From the NCBI GenBank assembly GCA_029706075.1, contig JAINUG010000215.1, positions 550,501 through 614,500 of the forward strand: a DNA stretch of 64,000 nt. Direction: 5' to 3'. The stretch comes from Aldrovandia affinis (Eukaryota; Chordata; Actinopteri; Notacanthiformes; Halosauridae). The number at the start of each line of letters is the position of its first letter. Positions within the stretch are counted from its first letter, which is position 1. The position numbers and the translations under genes were made by a program. Shown piece by piece: positions 10,580-19,091 of this stretch. The notes beneath the pieces were generated by a model, which had not been told where the DNA came from, made no database searches, and saw only the letters and a program-made list of their open reading frames with translations.

Positions 10580-11065
10580 CAGGGGTCGGCAACCCATAAC
10601 ACTCAAAGAGCCATTTGGACCCGGTTTCCACGGAAAAGAAAACACTGGGAGCCGCACCATTTTCTGTCGACGGGGGTAATGAATCGGTCGCAGCGAAAAA
10701 AAGCTGGGGGCTAGACCCACCAGACCAGGGGTCGGCAACCTGGGGTAGACCCACCAGACCAGGGGTGCGGCTCTTTCAGCCTTATGTTGCGGCTCCGCGT
10801 GGCTTGGGAAAATAAATAATAAGTATCCAATTGAATCGGGCGCAAAATTGGGCGCATTTTTTTTGGCGTAGCACCCCCGTTGACAGAAAATCTGAGGGGC
10901 GCAAGAATTATTTTCGCGTTGCACCCCCCCCGGTCAGCTTTTTTCGCTGCGACCGATTCATTTGCACCCCCCCGTCGACAGAAAATGGTGCGGCTCCCAG
11001 TGTTTTCTTTTCCGTGGAAACCGGGTCCAAATGGCTCTTTGAGTGTTATGGGTTGCCGACCCCTG
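10580..11065. mobile_element. Nested hAT-type foldback MITE (family 1), copy 1
   Basis: Both ends carry the hAT-style terminus CAGGGGTCGGCAACC in inverted orientation. About 127-131 bp at each end (10580-10706 and 10935-11065) are reverse complements. Between them, a second terminus CAGGGGTCGGCAACC appears at 10726, and the 34-bp flank-plus-terminus block starting TAGACCCACCAGACCAGGGG is tandemly repeated at 10712 and 10746. The outer flanks share TAGAC but not a full 8-bp duplication. There is no transposase; ORFs across the inverted repeat are artefacts. A simpler copy is at 18851-19091. Confidence 0.75.
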
Positions 11066-11579
11066 ACCTAGACGGTGGGCACCTTGTACTAACGTGTGAT
11101 AGATTTAGAAAAAGTTGAACTAGTACAGAAAGAAAGGTATTTGTAAAAACAAACAAACAGACAAACAAACAAAAACTAGCGCTTCGCGATAATTATAATG
11201 ATATCTACATGTTTATTCAACCGAGTGAGAATGATGAAGATAATGTTTCTTGCTAATTCTTTCATTCTAGCTCCTAGCTTGCTAGGTGTGAGTTGTCAAA
11301 CATTAGCAGTGAGACATGAGTAGGGTGACCAGGCGTCCCGGTTCGGCCAGGACAGTCCCGGGTTTGAGCAGCGAGTTCCGGTGTCTCGACAAAAGGCCGA
11401 AATGTCCCGGTTTCCAGTTTACACCAAGATGTAGTAATACGACACGCGATTCTACACGACTGTGATTATATTTTGGCTGTGATTACAACAACTGGTCCAA
11501 GATCATGCCTATTGCCCCGCTTATCATTTTTAACCAATGAAGAAAACCCAATAAAACAGAGCCAGTTAATTGGAGCACA
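11066..11579. other. Intergenic, with probable hAT terminus fragment at ~11323-11460
   Basis: GTAGGGTGACCAGGCGTCCC at about 11322, and the following CCCGG-rich stretch, resemble the end of a hAT-superfamily element. No matching second end was found. The rest has no recognisable feature. Confidence 0.35.
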
Positions 11580-11587
11580 ATGTAGCC
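11580..11587. repeat. Target-site duplication ATGTAGCC, left
   Basis: An 8-bp sequence immediately outside the left end of the giant inverted-repeat element, identical in direct orientation to 18831-18838. Eight bp is the hAT target-site length. Confidence 0.8.
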
Positions 11588-11789
11588 CAGGGTGTCAAAC
11601 TCATTCCATGGAGGGCCGAGTGTGTGCAGGTTTTTGTTGCAACCAACGCCCTACACCAGGTGATTTCAATTAGTTCCCCTGCTTGGTTGAAGAAGGGAGA
11701 TAATTAGTGGAATCCCCTGGTGTAGTGCGTTGGTTGCAACAAAAACCTTCATACACTCGGCCCTCCATGGAATGAGTTTGACACCCCTG
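11588..11789. mobile_element. Terminal palindromic hAT-type MITE, left end module
   Basis: A 202-bp module that is itself an inverted repeat. It starts CAGGGTGTCAAACTCATTCC (one G short of the other ends) and finishes GAATGAGTTTGACACCCCTG. The centre contains ACTAATTATCTC-like sequence. The same module forms the other end of the large element at 18629-18830. It could once have been an independent MITE. Confidence 0.8.
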
Positions 11790-12712
11790 CTCTAAGCAGA
11801 ATCTCCATCGGGATACATGGCAAGAACAATGCACCGGTATCACACACTTCTGACGAGTTTTTGAACTATATCATAGATCATATCGTGGACTTAACATTAT
11901 TATTGATCTCTCGAAAAGTTCGAAATGTCATTCATTTCTTCGTTAAAAATCAGCAAAAGTCGTATTCGTTCCTGCCAGTAGACGGAAGATGCCCAAGCTT
12001 GCTTCAGTCAATATCTGCGTTGACCCCTTGATAAAGAAGCGGACTGCCAATACTGGTTGCTAGATTACTGCATTCTTTTATGAAAATCTCACATTTTCTA
12101 CATTCTCAGTTGACTTTCATCCATACATCCCGTGTTAATTATTTTACATAGGCTACCGTATGCACCATTGACTGCCATACATTTTTAAATGTATGTCATG
12201 GTTAAAAACAACATTGGGTTATTTTTTCCGAATTTTTCAATATGGAAACGCTGTGGGTAAAATAGGTATAGGGATGATTAGTGCCAAAACGAACGCATAT
12301 GCGTTTGACAAAGCGGCTGTATTTTTACGTACCACCACCTACGTGCACCTGCATATATGCGTTTGACGATGCGACTGGTTTTGTTCCGCACAATACGCAC
12401 AGGTTCTCTTCCTCTAAGAGGAACTCGACTCCCAAAATGAAAGTGGTAACGATAAGGTGGGTCGCTGGCTTTTGAGGACTAACGAATAATGAAAGGAATA
12501 GCCACTCTTCTGCTTCTTGTACAGGCTACAGCTATAAACACAGGTACAGCTTTAACAGCTTTAAATGTACATTATTTGATGCCTTTAAAAAAATATGCTG
12601 GTAACTTCCAAATATAGAGGAAACAATTGAGTAAATGAAGGGTTCTGGCGGCTCTTATGGTGCCTTTTCTTGCATGGTTTAGGTCCATTCTGTATTAATG
12701 TAGGCTACATAT
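11790..12712. other. Unique segment of left foldback arm
   Basis: About 920 bp matched by the reverse complement of 17700-18628. It contains the palindrome ACGCATATGCGT (about 12293-12304) and a direct repeat of ATATGCGTTTGAC (about 12298 and 12355). A 64-codon ORF (12281-12475) has a near-identical 66-codon counterpart in the other arm (18142-17942 minus). That is expected from arm duplication, and the ORF has no homology that I recognise, so I do not call it a gene. Confidence 0.6.
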
Positions 12713-12768
12713 TGTAAGTCGCTCTGGATAAGAGCGTCTGCTAAATGCTTAAAATGTAAAATGTAAAT
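12713..12768 (+). mobile_element. L2-type LINE/SINE tail in left arm
   Basis: The tail stem-loop CGCTCTGGATAAGAGCG plus GTCTGCTAAATGCTTAAAAT and ATGTAAA repeats. It ends directly at the start of a second L2 fragment. The mirror copy is at 17636-17692. Confidence 0.75.
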
Positions 12769-13357
12769 GTGATGCTTCAATCACCTTGGAAGGCTCCATA
12801 GTGTCTCCGTCCCAGTCTGCCAGAGTCTTGGGGTAACCCTGGACAACCAGCTGTACTTCTCAAGCCATATTGCAGCGATCACTCGGACCTGCCGATTCTC
12901 CTCCCACAACATCCGGAGGATCCGACCGTTCCTCACCCAAGAGACCACTCAACTCCTAGTCCAGGCCCTGGTGATCTCACGTCTGGACTCATCTCACGTG
13001 GAACGACCTTCCCCAATCGGTCAGGACCGCGGAATCACTTGCGATCTTCCGCAAGAGACTCAAAACCCACCTCTTCAGACTCCACTACCACTGAACTCTG
13101 TCCATCTAGCTAAATTGTCTTCACCGCTGTTTACTTGTTCAACACTATACTCCAAAAAAATAAAAATATAAAAATATATATATTAACTTCCCGGTGTTAT
13201 AGGTATGGTACGCAGATGCCTGCAATGATGGCTATCGCTGTATTCCTGCACTGATCTCGTGGCTAACTATGATTGTTCCTACCATGTATTAATGCACATC
13301 TTGTAAGTCGCTCTGGATAAGAGCGTCTGCTAAATGCTTAAAATGTAAAATGTAGAA
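12769..13357 (+). pseudogene. Internally deleted L2 LINE ORF2 3' end and tail, left arm
   Basis: Homology to the C-terminal end of L2 reverse transcriptase: VLGVTLDNQL, TRTCRFSSHNIRRIRPFL, TQLLVQALVISRLDSS, then a jump to WNDLPQSVRTAESLAIFRKR and LKTHLFRLHYH before the stop. About a hundred residues normally found between ISRLD and WNDLP are missing, and the reading frame shifts at the join. A 3' UTR and the GGATA stem-loop tail (13303-13357) follow. The mirror-image copy in the right arm has the same deletion join, so the deletion preceded the arm duplication. Confidence 0.85.
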
Positions 13358-13403
13358 TGTAGATAGTGGTGGCAAGCATGAATGATCTGTCTTCTTATTA
13401 TTT

Positions 13404-14506
13404 TGAGTTTACAAGGTCTCGCCTTAAATTCTCCCAGAGACAAGGAAAAAGTGCAGACGGAGGTGGCTATCATGAATTATCTCTGTCTCCCAATGCCCAG
13501 GTCAGTGGTTCAAGCCCTGGCTCCACCCTTCTTATTGTCTTGAGTTTACAAGGTCTTGCCTTAAATTCTCCCAGAGACAAGCAAAAGTGCAGATGGAGGT
13601 GGCGATCATGAATTATCTCTGTCTCCTGATGCCCAGGTCAGTGGTTCAAGCCCTGGCTCTACCCTTTTTATTCTCTTGAGTTTACAAGGTCTTGCCTTAA
13701 ATTCTCCCAGAGACAAGTAAAAAGTGCAGAAGAAGGTGGCGATCATTAATTATATCTGTCTCCCAGTGCCCAGGTCAGTGGTTCAAGCCCTGGCTCTACC
13801 CTTCTTATTCTCTTGAGTTTACAAGGTCTTGCCTTAAATTCTCCCAGAGACAAGTAAAAAAGTGCAGAAGAAGGTGGCGATCATGAATTATCTCTGTTTC
13901 CCAGTGCCCAGGTCAGTGGTTCAAGCCCTGGCTCTACCCTTCTTATTCTCTTGAGTTTACAAGGTCTTGCCTTAAATTCTCCCAGAGACAAGTAAAAAGT
14001 GCAGAAGAAGGTGGCGATCATGAATTATATCTGTCTCCCAGTGCCCAGGTCAGTGGTTCAAGCCCTGGCTCTACCCTTCTTATTCTCTTGAGTTTACAAG
14101 GTCTTGCCTTGCAGAAATTCGCCCAGAGACAAGTAAAAAGTGCAGAGACGGAGGTGGCAGAAGAAGGTCATGAATTATCTCTGTTTCCCAGTGCCCAGGT
14201 CAGTGGTTCAAGCCCTGGCTCTACCCTTTTATTCTCTTGAGTTTACAAGGTCTTGCCTTAAATTCTCCCAGAGACAAGTAAAATAGTGCAGAAGAAGGTG
14301 GTGATCATGAATTATATCTGTCTCCCAGTGCCCAGGTCAGTGGTTCAAGCCCTGGCTCTACCCTTCTTATTCTCTTGAGTTTACAAGGTCTTGCCTTAAA
14401 TTCTCCCAGAGACAAGTAAAAAAGTGCAGAAGAAGGTGGCGATCATGAATTATCTCTGTCTCCCAGTGCCCAGGTCAGGGGTTCAAGCCCCACCTCTTCT
14501 GTTTCT
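13404..14506 (+). repeat. Tandem array of ~137-bp tRNA-like units, left arm (8 units)
   Basis: Units begin GAGTTTACAAGGTCTTGCCT at 13404, 13542, 13678, 13815, 13953, 14090, 14239 and 14377. The period is 136-138 bp; one unit is 149 bp with an insertion. Each unit carries GGTCAGTGGTTCAAGCCCTG, which looks like a tRNA T-arm/box B. In the last unit, the T-stem GGGGTTCAAGCCCC at about 14476-14489 pairs perfectly. Upstream, GGTGGCGATCATGAATTAT sits where box A would lie. The units resemble a tandemly amplified tRNA-derived SINE head. No coding function; the ORFs here are readthroughs. Confidence 0.75.
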
Positions 14507-14549
14507 GTTGCGTTTACGAAGTCTCTCCTTAAGTTATCGGCAGGACAAA

Positions 14550-14640
14550 GCAATGAACCAAGGAAGCTGTGGTGCAAGTGAATGATTGTTGCCTTCTGAC
14601 GCTGAGGTTTGGGGTTCAAGCCCAGCTCTTGATCCTTTCT
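14550..14640 (+). repeat. tRNA-like unit 2, left arm
   Basis: GCTGTGGTGCAAGTGAATGA serves as a box-A region and GGGGTTCAAGCCCAGCTC (about 14611-14628) as the T-arm/box B. It aligns with the 137-bp unit (shared GTGG.G...TGAAT and TGAGGT..GGGGTTCAAGCCC), so it is a diverged relative. The mirror copy lies at about 15500-15590 on the minus strand. Confidence 0.6.
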
Positions 14641-14702
14641 CTTTGCACAGGTTTGATCCATTGTGCGGTTTAAATATACCGAAAAACAGAGGATGAGTGT
14701 GA

Positions 14703-14800
14703 GGGTGTGTCTGGCGCACTTGGTAGAGCTGCTTGGGAGATTGGCCCTGGAGATCCACGGTTCGATTCCATGCGTTGGCCCGAGCAACAGGAGGTCCCCA
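14703..14800 (+). repeat. tRNA-like unit 3, left arm
   Basis: TGGCGCACTTGGTAGAGCTG (about 14711-14730) is a strong box A, and GGTTCGATTCC (14759-14769) is a perfect box B, about 30 bp apart as in a tRNA. The anticodon arm is not convincing, so I call it a tRNA-derived repeat and not a tRNA gene. Both boxes are kept in the right-arm copy (15345-15420, minus). Confidence 0.65.
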
Positions 14801-14892
14801 GGGTGGAGGAGGGGGAATGCTGTGCCCCCCGCGATTTCAGAGTTCTAAAACTGGGGTTTTCGATACGAGGACTTGGGCCGATGGATACGAGG

Positions 14893-14995
14893 ACTTGGGC
14901 CGATGGATAGATGGATAGATGGATAGATGGATAGATGGATAGATGGATAGATGGATAGATGGATGGGATAGATGGATAGATGGATAGATGGATAA
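14893..14995. repeat. (GATGGATA)n microsatellite, left arm
   Basis: Twelve or so GATGGATA octamers near the hinge. The complementary (TATCCATC)n run is at 15157-15260. Confidence 0.9.
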
Positions 14996-15060
14996 TCAAA
15001 ACAGTTGAGTTGAGTTGAGTTGAGTTGTTTTGATGGATTGCTCAATCATCTTTTAGATAA

Positions 15061-15101
15061 CAGAACAAGATTACACACAGTCATTTTATAATCTTGTTCT
15101 G
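15061..15101. repeat. Hinge of the giant palindrome
   Basis: The perfect 13-bp stem CAGAACAAGATTA (15061-15073) and its complement (15089-15101) are separated by 15 bp. Flanking GTTGAGTTGAGTT and AACTCAACTCAAC runs continue the symmetry outwards, with small differences. Confidence 0.85.
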
Positions 15102-15156
15102 TAAAAAGATGATTGATTGAGGAACAAAACAACTCAACTCAACTGTTTTGATTATC

Positions 15157-15260
15157 CATCTATCCATCTATCCATCTATCACATCTATCCATCTATCCAT
15201 CTATCCATCGCCCATCTATCCTCGTATCCATCTATCCATCTATCCATCTATCCATCTATC
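15157..15260. repeat. (TATCCATC)n microsatellite, right arm
   Basis: Complement of the left-arm octamer run, but interrupted differently (CACATC, CGCCCATC, CTCGTATCC). It has therefore changed independently since the arms formed. Confidence 0.85.
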
Positions 15261-15344
15261 CCCCATCTTTTAGAACTCCTGAAATCGCGGGTCCTCGACA
15301 CAGCATTCCCCACTCCCCCTCCACCCTGGGGACCTCCTGTTGCT

Positions 15345-15596
15345 CGGGGCCAACGCATGGAATCGAACCGTGGATCTCCAGGGGCCAATCTCCCGAAGCA
15401 GCTCTACCAAGTGCGCCAGACACACCCTCACACTCATCCTCTGTTTTTCGGTATATTTAAACCGCACAATGGATCAAACCTGTGCAAAGAGAAAGGATCA
15501 AGAGCTGGGCTTGAACCCCAAACCTCAGCGTCAGAAGGCAGCAATCATTCACTTGCACCACAGCTTCCTTGGTTCATTGCTTTGTCCTGCCGATAA
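15345..15596 (-). repeat. tRNA-like units 3 and 2, right arm
   Basis: Minus-strand mirror of 14550-14800. GGAATCGAACCG (plus strand, about 15359-15370) is the box B of unit 3, and GGGCTTGAACCCC (about 15506-15518) the T-arm of unit 2. Orientation again points towards the hinge. Confidence 0.6.
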
Positions 15597-15644
15597 CTTA
15601 AGGAGAGACTTCGTAAACGCAACAGAAACAGAAGAGCTGGGGCT

Positions 15645-17000
15645 TGAACCCCTGACCTGGGCACTGGGAGACAGAGATAATTCATGATCGCCACCTCCGT
15701 CTGCACTTTTTACTTGTCTCTGGGCAAATTTAAGGCAAGACCTTGTAAACTCAAGAGAATAAGAAGGGTAGAGCCAGGGCTTGAACCACTGACCTGGGCA
15801 TTGGGAGACAGAGATAATTCATGATCGCCACCTCCGTCTGCACTTTTTACTTGTCTCTGGGCGAATTTAAGGCAAGACCTTGTAAACTCAAGAGAATAAG
15901 AAGGGTAGAGCCAGGGCTTGAACCACTGACCTGGGCACTGGGAGACAGATATAATTCATGATCGCCACCTTCTTCTGCACTTTTTTACTTGTCTCTGGGA
16001 GAATTTAAGGCAAGACCTTGTAAACTCAAGAGAATAAGAAGGGTAGAGCCAGGGCTTGAACCACTGACCTGGGCACTGGGAGACAGATATAATTCATGAT
16101 CGCCACCTTCTTCTGCACTATTTTACTTGTCTCTGGGAGAATTTAAGGCAAGACCTTGTAAACTCAAGAGAATAAAAAGGGTAGAGCCAGGGCTTGAACC
16201 ACTGACCTGGGCACTGGGAGACAGAGATAATTCATGATCGCCACCTCCGTCTGCACTTTTTACTTGTCTCTGGGCGAATTTAAGGCAAGACCTTGTAAAC
16301 TCAAGAGAATAAGAAGGGTAGAGCCAGGGCTTGAACCACTGACCTGGGCACTGGGAGACAGATATAATTCATGATCGCCACCTTCTTCTGCACTTTTTTA
16401 CTTGTCTCTGGGAGAATTTAAGGCAAGACCTTGTAAACTCAAGAGAATAAGAAGGGTAGAGCCAGGGCTTGAACCACTGACCTGGGCACTGGGAGACAGA
16501 TATAATTCATGATCGCCACCTTCTTCTGCACTTTTTTTTTTACTTGTCTCTGGGAGAATTTAAGGCAAGACCTTGTAAACTCAAGAGAATAAGAAGGGTA
16601 GAGCCAGGGCTTGAACCACTGACCTGGGCACTGGGAGACAGATATAATTCATGATCGCCACCTTCTTCTGCACTTTTTTACTTGTCTCTGGGAGAATTTA
16701 AGGCAAGACCTTGTAAACTCAAGAGAATAAAAAGGGTAGAGCCAGGGCTTGAACCACTGACCTGGGCATCAGGAGACAGAGATAATTCATGATCGCCACC
16801 TCCATCTGCACTTTTTGCTTGTCTCTGGGAGAATTTAAGGCAAGACCTTGTAAACTCAAGACAATAAGAAGGGTGGAGCCAGGGCTTGAACCACTGACCT
16901 GGGCATTGGGAGACAGAGATAATTCATGATAGCCACCTCCGTCTGCACTTTTTCCTTGTCTCTGGGAGAATTTAAGGCGAGACCTTGTAAACTCAAAATA
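15645..17000 (-). repeat. Tandem array of ~137-bp tRNA-like units, right arm (10 units)
   Basis: Minus-strand units whose starts (GAGTTTACAAGG complement) fall at 15753, 15890, 16028, 16165, 16303, 16440, 16583, 16720, 16858 and 16995. Period is 137-138 bp; one is 143 with a longer T run. Each holds GGGCTTGAACCACTGACCTG, the complement of the T-arm/box B. There are two more units than in the left arm. Two unit types alternate (CACCTCCGTCTGCAC and CACCTTCTTCTGCAC), indicating multi-unit expansions within the arm. Confidence 0.75.
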
Positions 17001-17040
17001 ATAAGAAGACAGATCATTCATGCTTGCCACCACTATCTAC

Positions 17041-17635
17041 ATTCTACATTTTACATTTTAAGCATTTAGCAGACGCTCTTATCCAGAGCGACTTACAAGA
17101 TGTGCATTAATACATGGTAGGAACAATCATAGTTAGCCACGAGATCAGTGCAGGAATACAGCGATAGCCATCATTGCAGGCATCTGCGTACCATACCTAT
17201 AACACCGGGAAGTTAATATATATATTTTTTATATTTTTTATTTTTTTGGAGTATAGTGTTGAACAAGTAAACAGCGGTGAAGACAATTTAGCTAGATGGA
17301 CAGAGTTCAGTGGTAGTGGAGTCTGAAGAGGTGGGTTTTGAGTCTCTTGCGGAAGATCGCAAGTGATTCCGCGGTCCTGACCGATTGGGGAAGGTCGTTC
17401 CCACGTGAGATGAGTCCAGACGTGAGATCACCAGGGCCTGGACTAGGAGTTGAGTGGTCTCTTGGGTGAGGAACGGCCGGATCCTCCGGATGTTGTGGAG
17501 GGAGAATCGGCAGGTCCGAGTGATCGCTGCAATATGGCTTGAGAAGTAGCTGGTTGTCCAGGGTTACCCCAAGACTCCTGGCAGACTGGGACGGAGACAC
17601 TATGGAGCCTTCCAAGGTGATTGAAGCATCACATT
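17041..17635 (-). pseudogene. Internally deleted L2 LINE ORF2 3' end and tail, right arm
   Basis: Mirror copy of 12769-13357. Minus-strand reading gives SPSQSARSLGVTLDNQLL, then the deletion join, then GNDLPQSVRTAESLAIFRKR, LKTHLFRLHYH and a stop. The 102-codon ORF is open only because indels have shifted the frame. The tail stem-loop is at about 17078-17094. The same deletion join as the left arm shows common descent. Confidence 0.85.
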
Positions 17636-17692
17636 TACATTTTACATTTTAAGCATTTAGCAGACGCTCTTATCCAGAGCGACTTACAATAT
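17636..17692 (-). mobile_element. L2-type tail, right arm
   Basis: Mirror of 12713-12768, with ATTTAGCAGACGCTCTTATC and the stem-loop complement. Confidence 0.75.
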
Positions 17693-18628
17693 GTAGCCTA
17701 CATTAATACAGAATGGACCTAAACCATGCAAGAAAAGGCACCATAAGAGCCGCCAGAACCCTTCATTTACTCAATTGTTTCCTCTATATTTGGAAGTTAC
17801 CAGCATATTTTTATCGTAAAGGCATCAACATAATGTACATTTGCGTCAAGCGTATAAATAGTTAAAGCTGTACCTGTGTTTATAGCTGTAGCCTGTACAA
17901 GAAGCAGAAGAGTGGCTATTCCTTTCATTATTCGTTAGTCCTCAAAAGCCAGCGACCCACCTTATCGTTACCACTTTCATTTTGGGAGTCGAGTTCCTCT
18001 TAGAGGAAGAGAACCTGTGCGTATTGTACGGAACAAAACCAGTCGCATCGTCAAACGCATATATGCAGGTGCACGTAGGTGGTGGTACGTAAAAATACAG
18101 CCGCTTTGTCAAACGATATGCGTTCGTTTTGGCACTAATCATCCCCTATACCTATTTTACCCACAGCGTTTCCATATTGAAAAATTCGGAAAAAATAACC
18201 CAATGTTGTTTTTAACCATGACATACATTTAAAAATGTATGGCAGTCAATGGTGCATACGGTAGCCTATGTAAAATAATTAACACGGGATGTATGGATGA
18301 AAGTCAACTGAGAATGTAGAAAATGTGAGATTTTCATAAAAGAATGCAGTAATCTAGCAACCAGTATTGGCAGTCCGCTTCTTTATCAAGGGGTCAACGC
18401 AGATATTGACTGAAGCAAGCTTGGGCATCTTCCGTCTACTGGCAGGAACGAATACGACTTTTGCTGATTTTTAACGAAGAAATGAATGACATTTCGAACT
18501 TTTTCGAGAGATCAATAATAATGTTAAGTCCACGATATGATCTATGATATAGTTCAAAAACTCGTCAGAAGTGTGTGATACCGGTGCATTGTTCTTGCCA
18601 TGTATCCCGATGGAGATTCTGCTTAGAG
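17693..18628. other. Unique segment of right foldback arm
   Basis: Reverse complement of 11790-12712 with scattered substitutions and small indels. It has an extra TATTTATACGCTTGACG-like stretch near 17840, and the ACGCATATGCGT palindrome of the left arm is broken here by one missing base. No gene recognised. Confidence 0.6.
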
Positions 18629-18830
18629 CAGGGGTGTCAAACTCATTCCATGGAGGGCCGAGTGTATGAAGGTTTTTGTTGCAACCAACGCACTACACCA
18701 GGGGATTCCACTAATTATCTCTCTTCTTCAACCAAGCAGGGGAACTAATTGAAATCACCTGGTGTAGGGCGTTGGTTGCAACAAAACCTGCACACACTCG
18801 GCCCTCCATGGAATGAGTTTGACACCCCTG
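18629..18830. mobile_element. Terminal palindromic hAT-type MITE, right end module
   Basis: A 202-bp module with intact termini CAGGGGTGTCAAACTCATTC and its complement GAATGAGTTTGACACCCCTG. It mirrors 11588-11789 and forms the right end of the large element. Confidence 0.8.
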
Positions 18831-18838
18831 ATGTAGCC
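18831..18838. repeat. Target-site duplication ATGTAGCC, right
   Basis: Identical in direct orientation to 11580-11587. The inner junctions of the two MITE modules have no such match (CTCTAAGC versus ATGTAGCC), which is why I assign the duplication to the whole 7.2-kb unit. Confidence 0.8.
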
Positions 18839-18850
18839 TATAACCTAACC

Positions 18851-19091
18851 CAGGGGTCGGCAACCTGCGGCTCCGGAGCCGCATGCGGCTCTTTCAGCCT
18901 TATGTTGCGGCTCCGCCTGGCTTGGGAAAATAAATAATAAGTATTAAATTGAATCGGACGCAAAATTGGGCGCATTTTTTTTGGCGTAGTACGCCCCCCG
19001 TCGACAGAAAATGGTGCGGCTCCCAGTGTTTTCTTTTCCGTGGAAACCGGGTCCAAATGGCTCTTTGAGTGTTATGGGTTGCCGACCCCTG
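18851..19091. mobile_element. hAT-type MITE (family 1), copy 2
   Basis: 241 bp with termini CAGGGGTCGGCAACC and GGTTGCCGACCCCTG. It shares GCGGCTCTTTCAGCCTTATG, GGCGCATTTTTTTTGGCGTA and TTTTCTTTTCCGTGGAAACC with the element at 10580-11065, but is not extended into a long foldback. It starts 12 bp beyond the right target duplication of the giant palindrome. I see no clean 8-bp flanking duplication. Confidence 0.75.

Larger units (their letters stand above)
11588..18830. mobile_element. Giant composite foldback element (~7.2 kb palindrome)
   Basis: The left arm 11588-15073 and right arm 15089-18830 are reverse complements around a 15-bp spacer. The outer ends are CAGGG(G)TGTCAAACTC and its complement, flanked by a perfect 8-bp duplication ATGTAGCC, so the whole block appears to have inserted as one unit by hAT-type transposition. 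From the outside in, each arm holds a 202-bp palindromic MITE, about 920 bp of unique DNA, an L2 tail, an L2 3' fragment, a ~137-bp tandem array, two more tRNA-like units and an ATCC microsatellite. The right arm is about 256 bp longer, mainly because it has two more array units. Arms differ by point changes and small indels, so this is not a perfect assembly mirror. There is no transposase, so any movement would be in trans. Confidence 0.85.

Noticed and set aside
12281..12475. 64-codon ORF with a near-identical 66-codon ORF at 17942-18142 (minus), suggesting a conserved small protein
   Set aside because: The two copies are the two arms of one palindrome, so their similarity reflects duplication and not selection. 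Differences include a frame-affecting indel near the start, and I recognise no motif.
14703..14800. Functional tRNA gene
   Set aside because: Box A and box B are good, but acceptor and anticodon stems are not convincing and the unit sits in a repeat array; called tRNA-like.
15117..15687. 159- and 115-codon ORFs in the right arm, mirrored by 109-114-codon ORFs in the left arm
   Set aside because: They run through ATCC microsatellite and tRNA-like repeats in overlapping frames; no coding homology.
13404..17000. CRISPR-like array (regular ~137-bp repeats)
   Set aside because: The whole unit repeats without unique spacers, and the genome is eukaryotic.
11588..18830. Assembly or sequencing hairpin artefact
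   Set aside because: Arms differ by substitutions, small indels, a missing G at one terminus and two repeat units, and target duplications flank the unit. An artefact mirror would be nearly identical. Long-read confirmation would still be useful.
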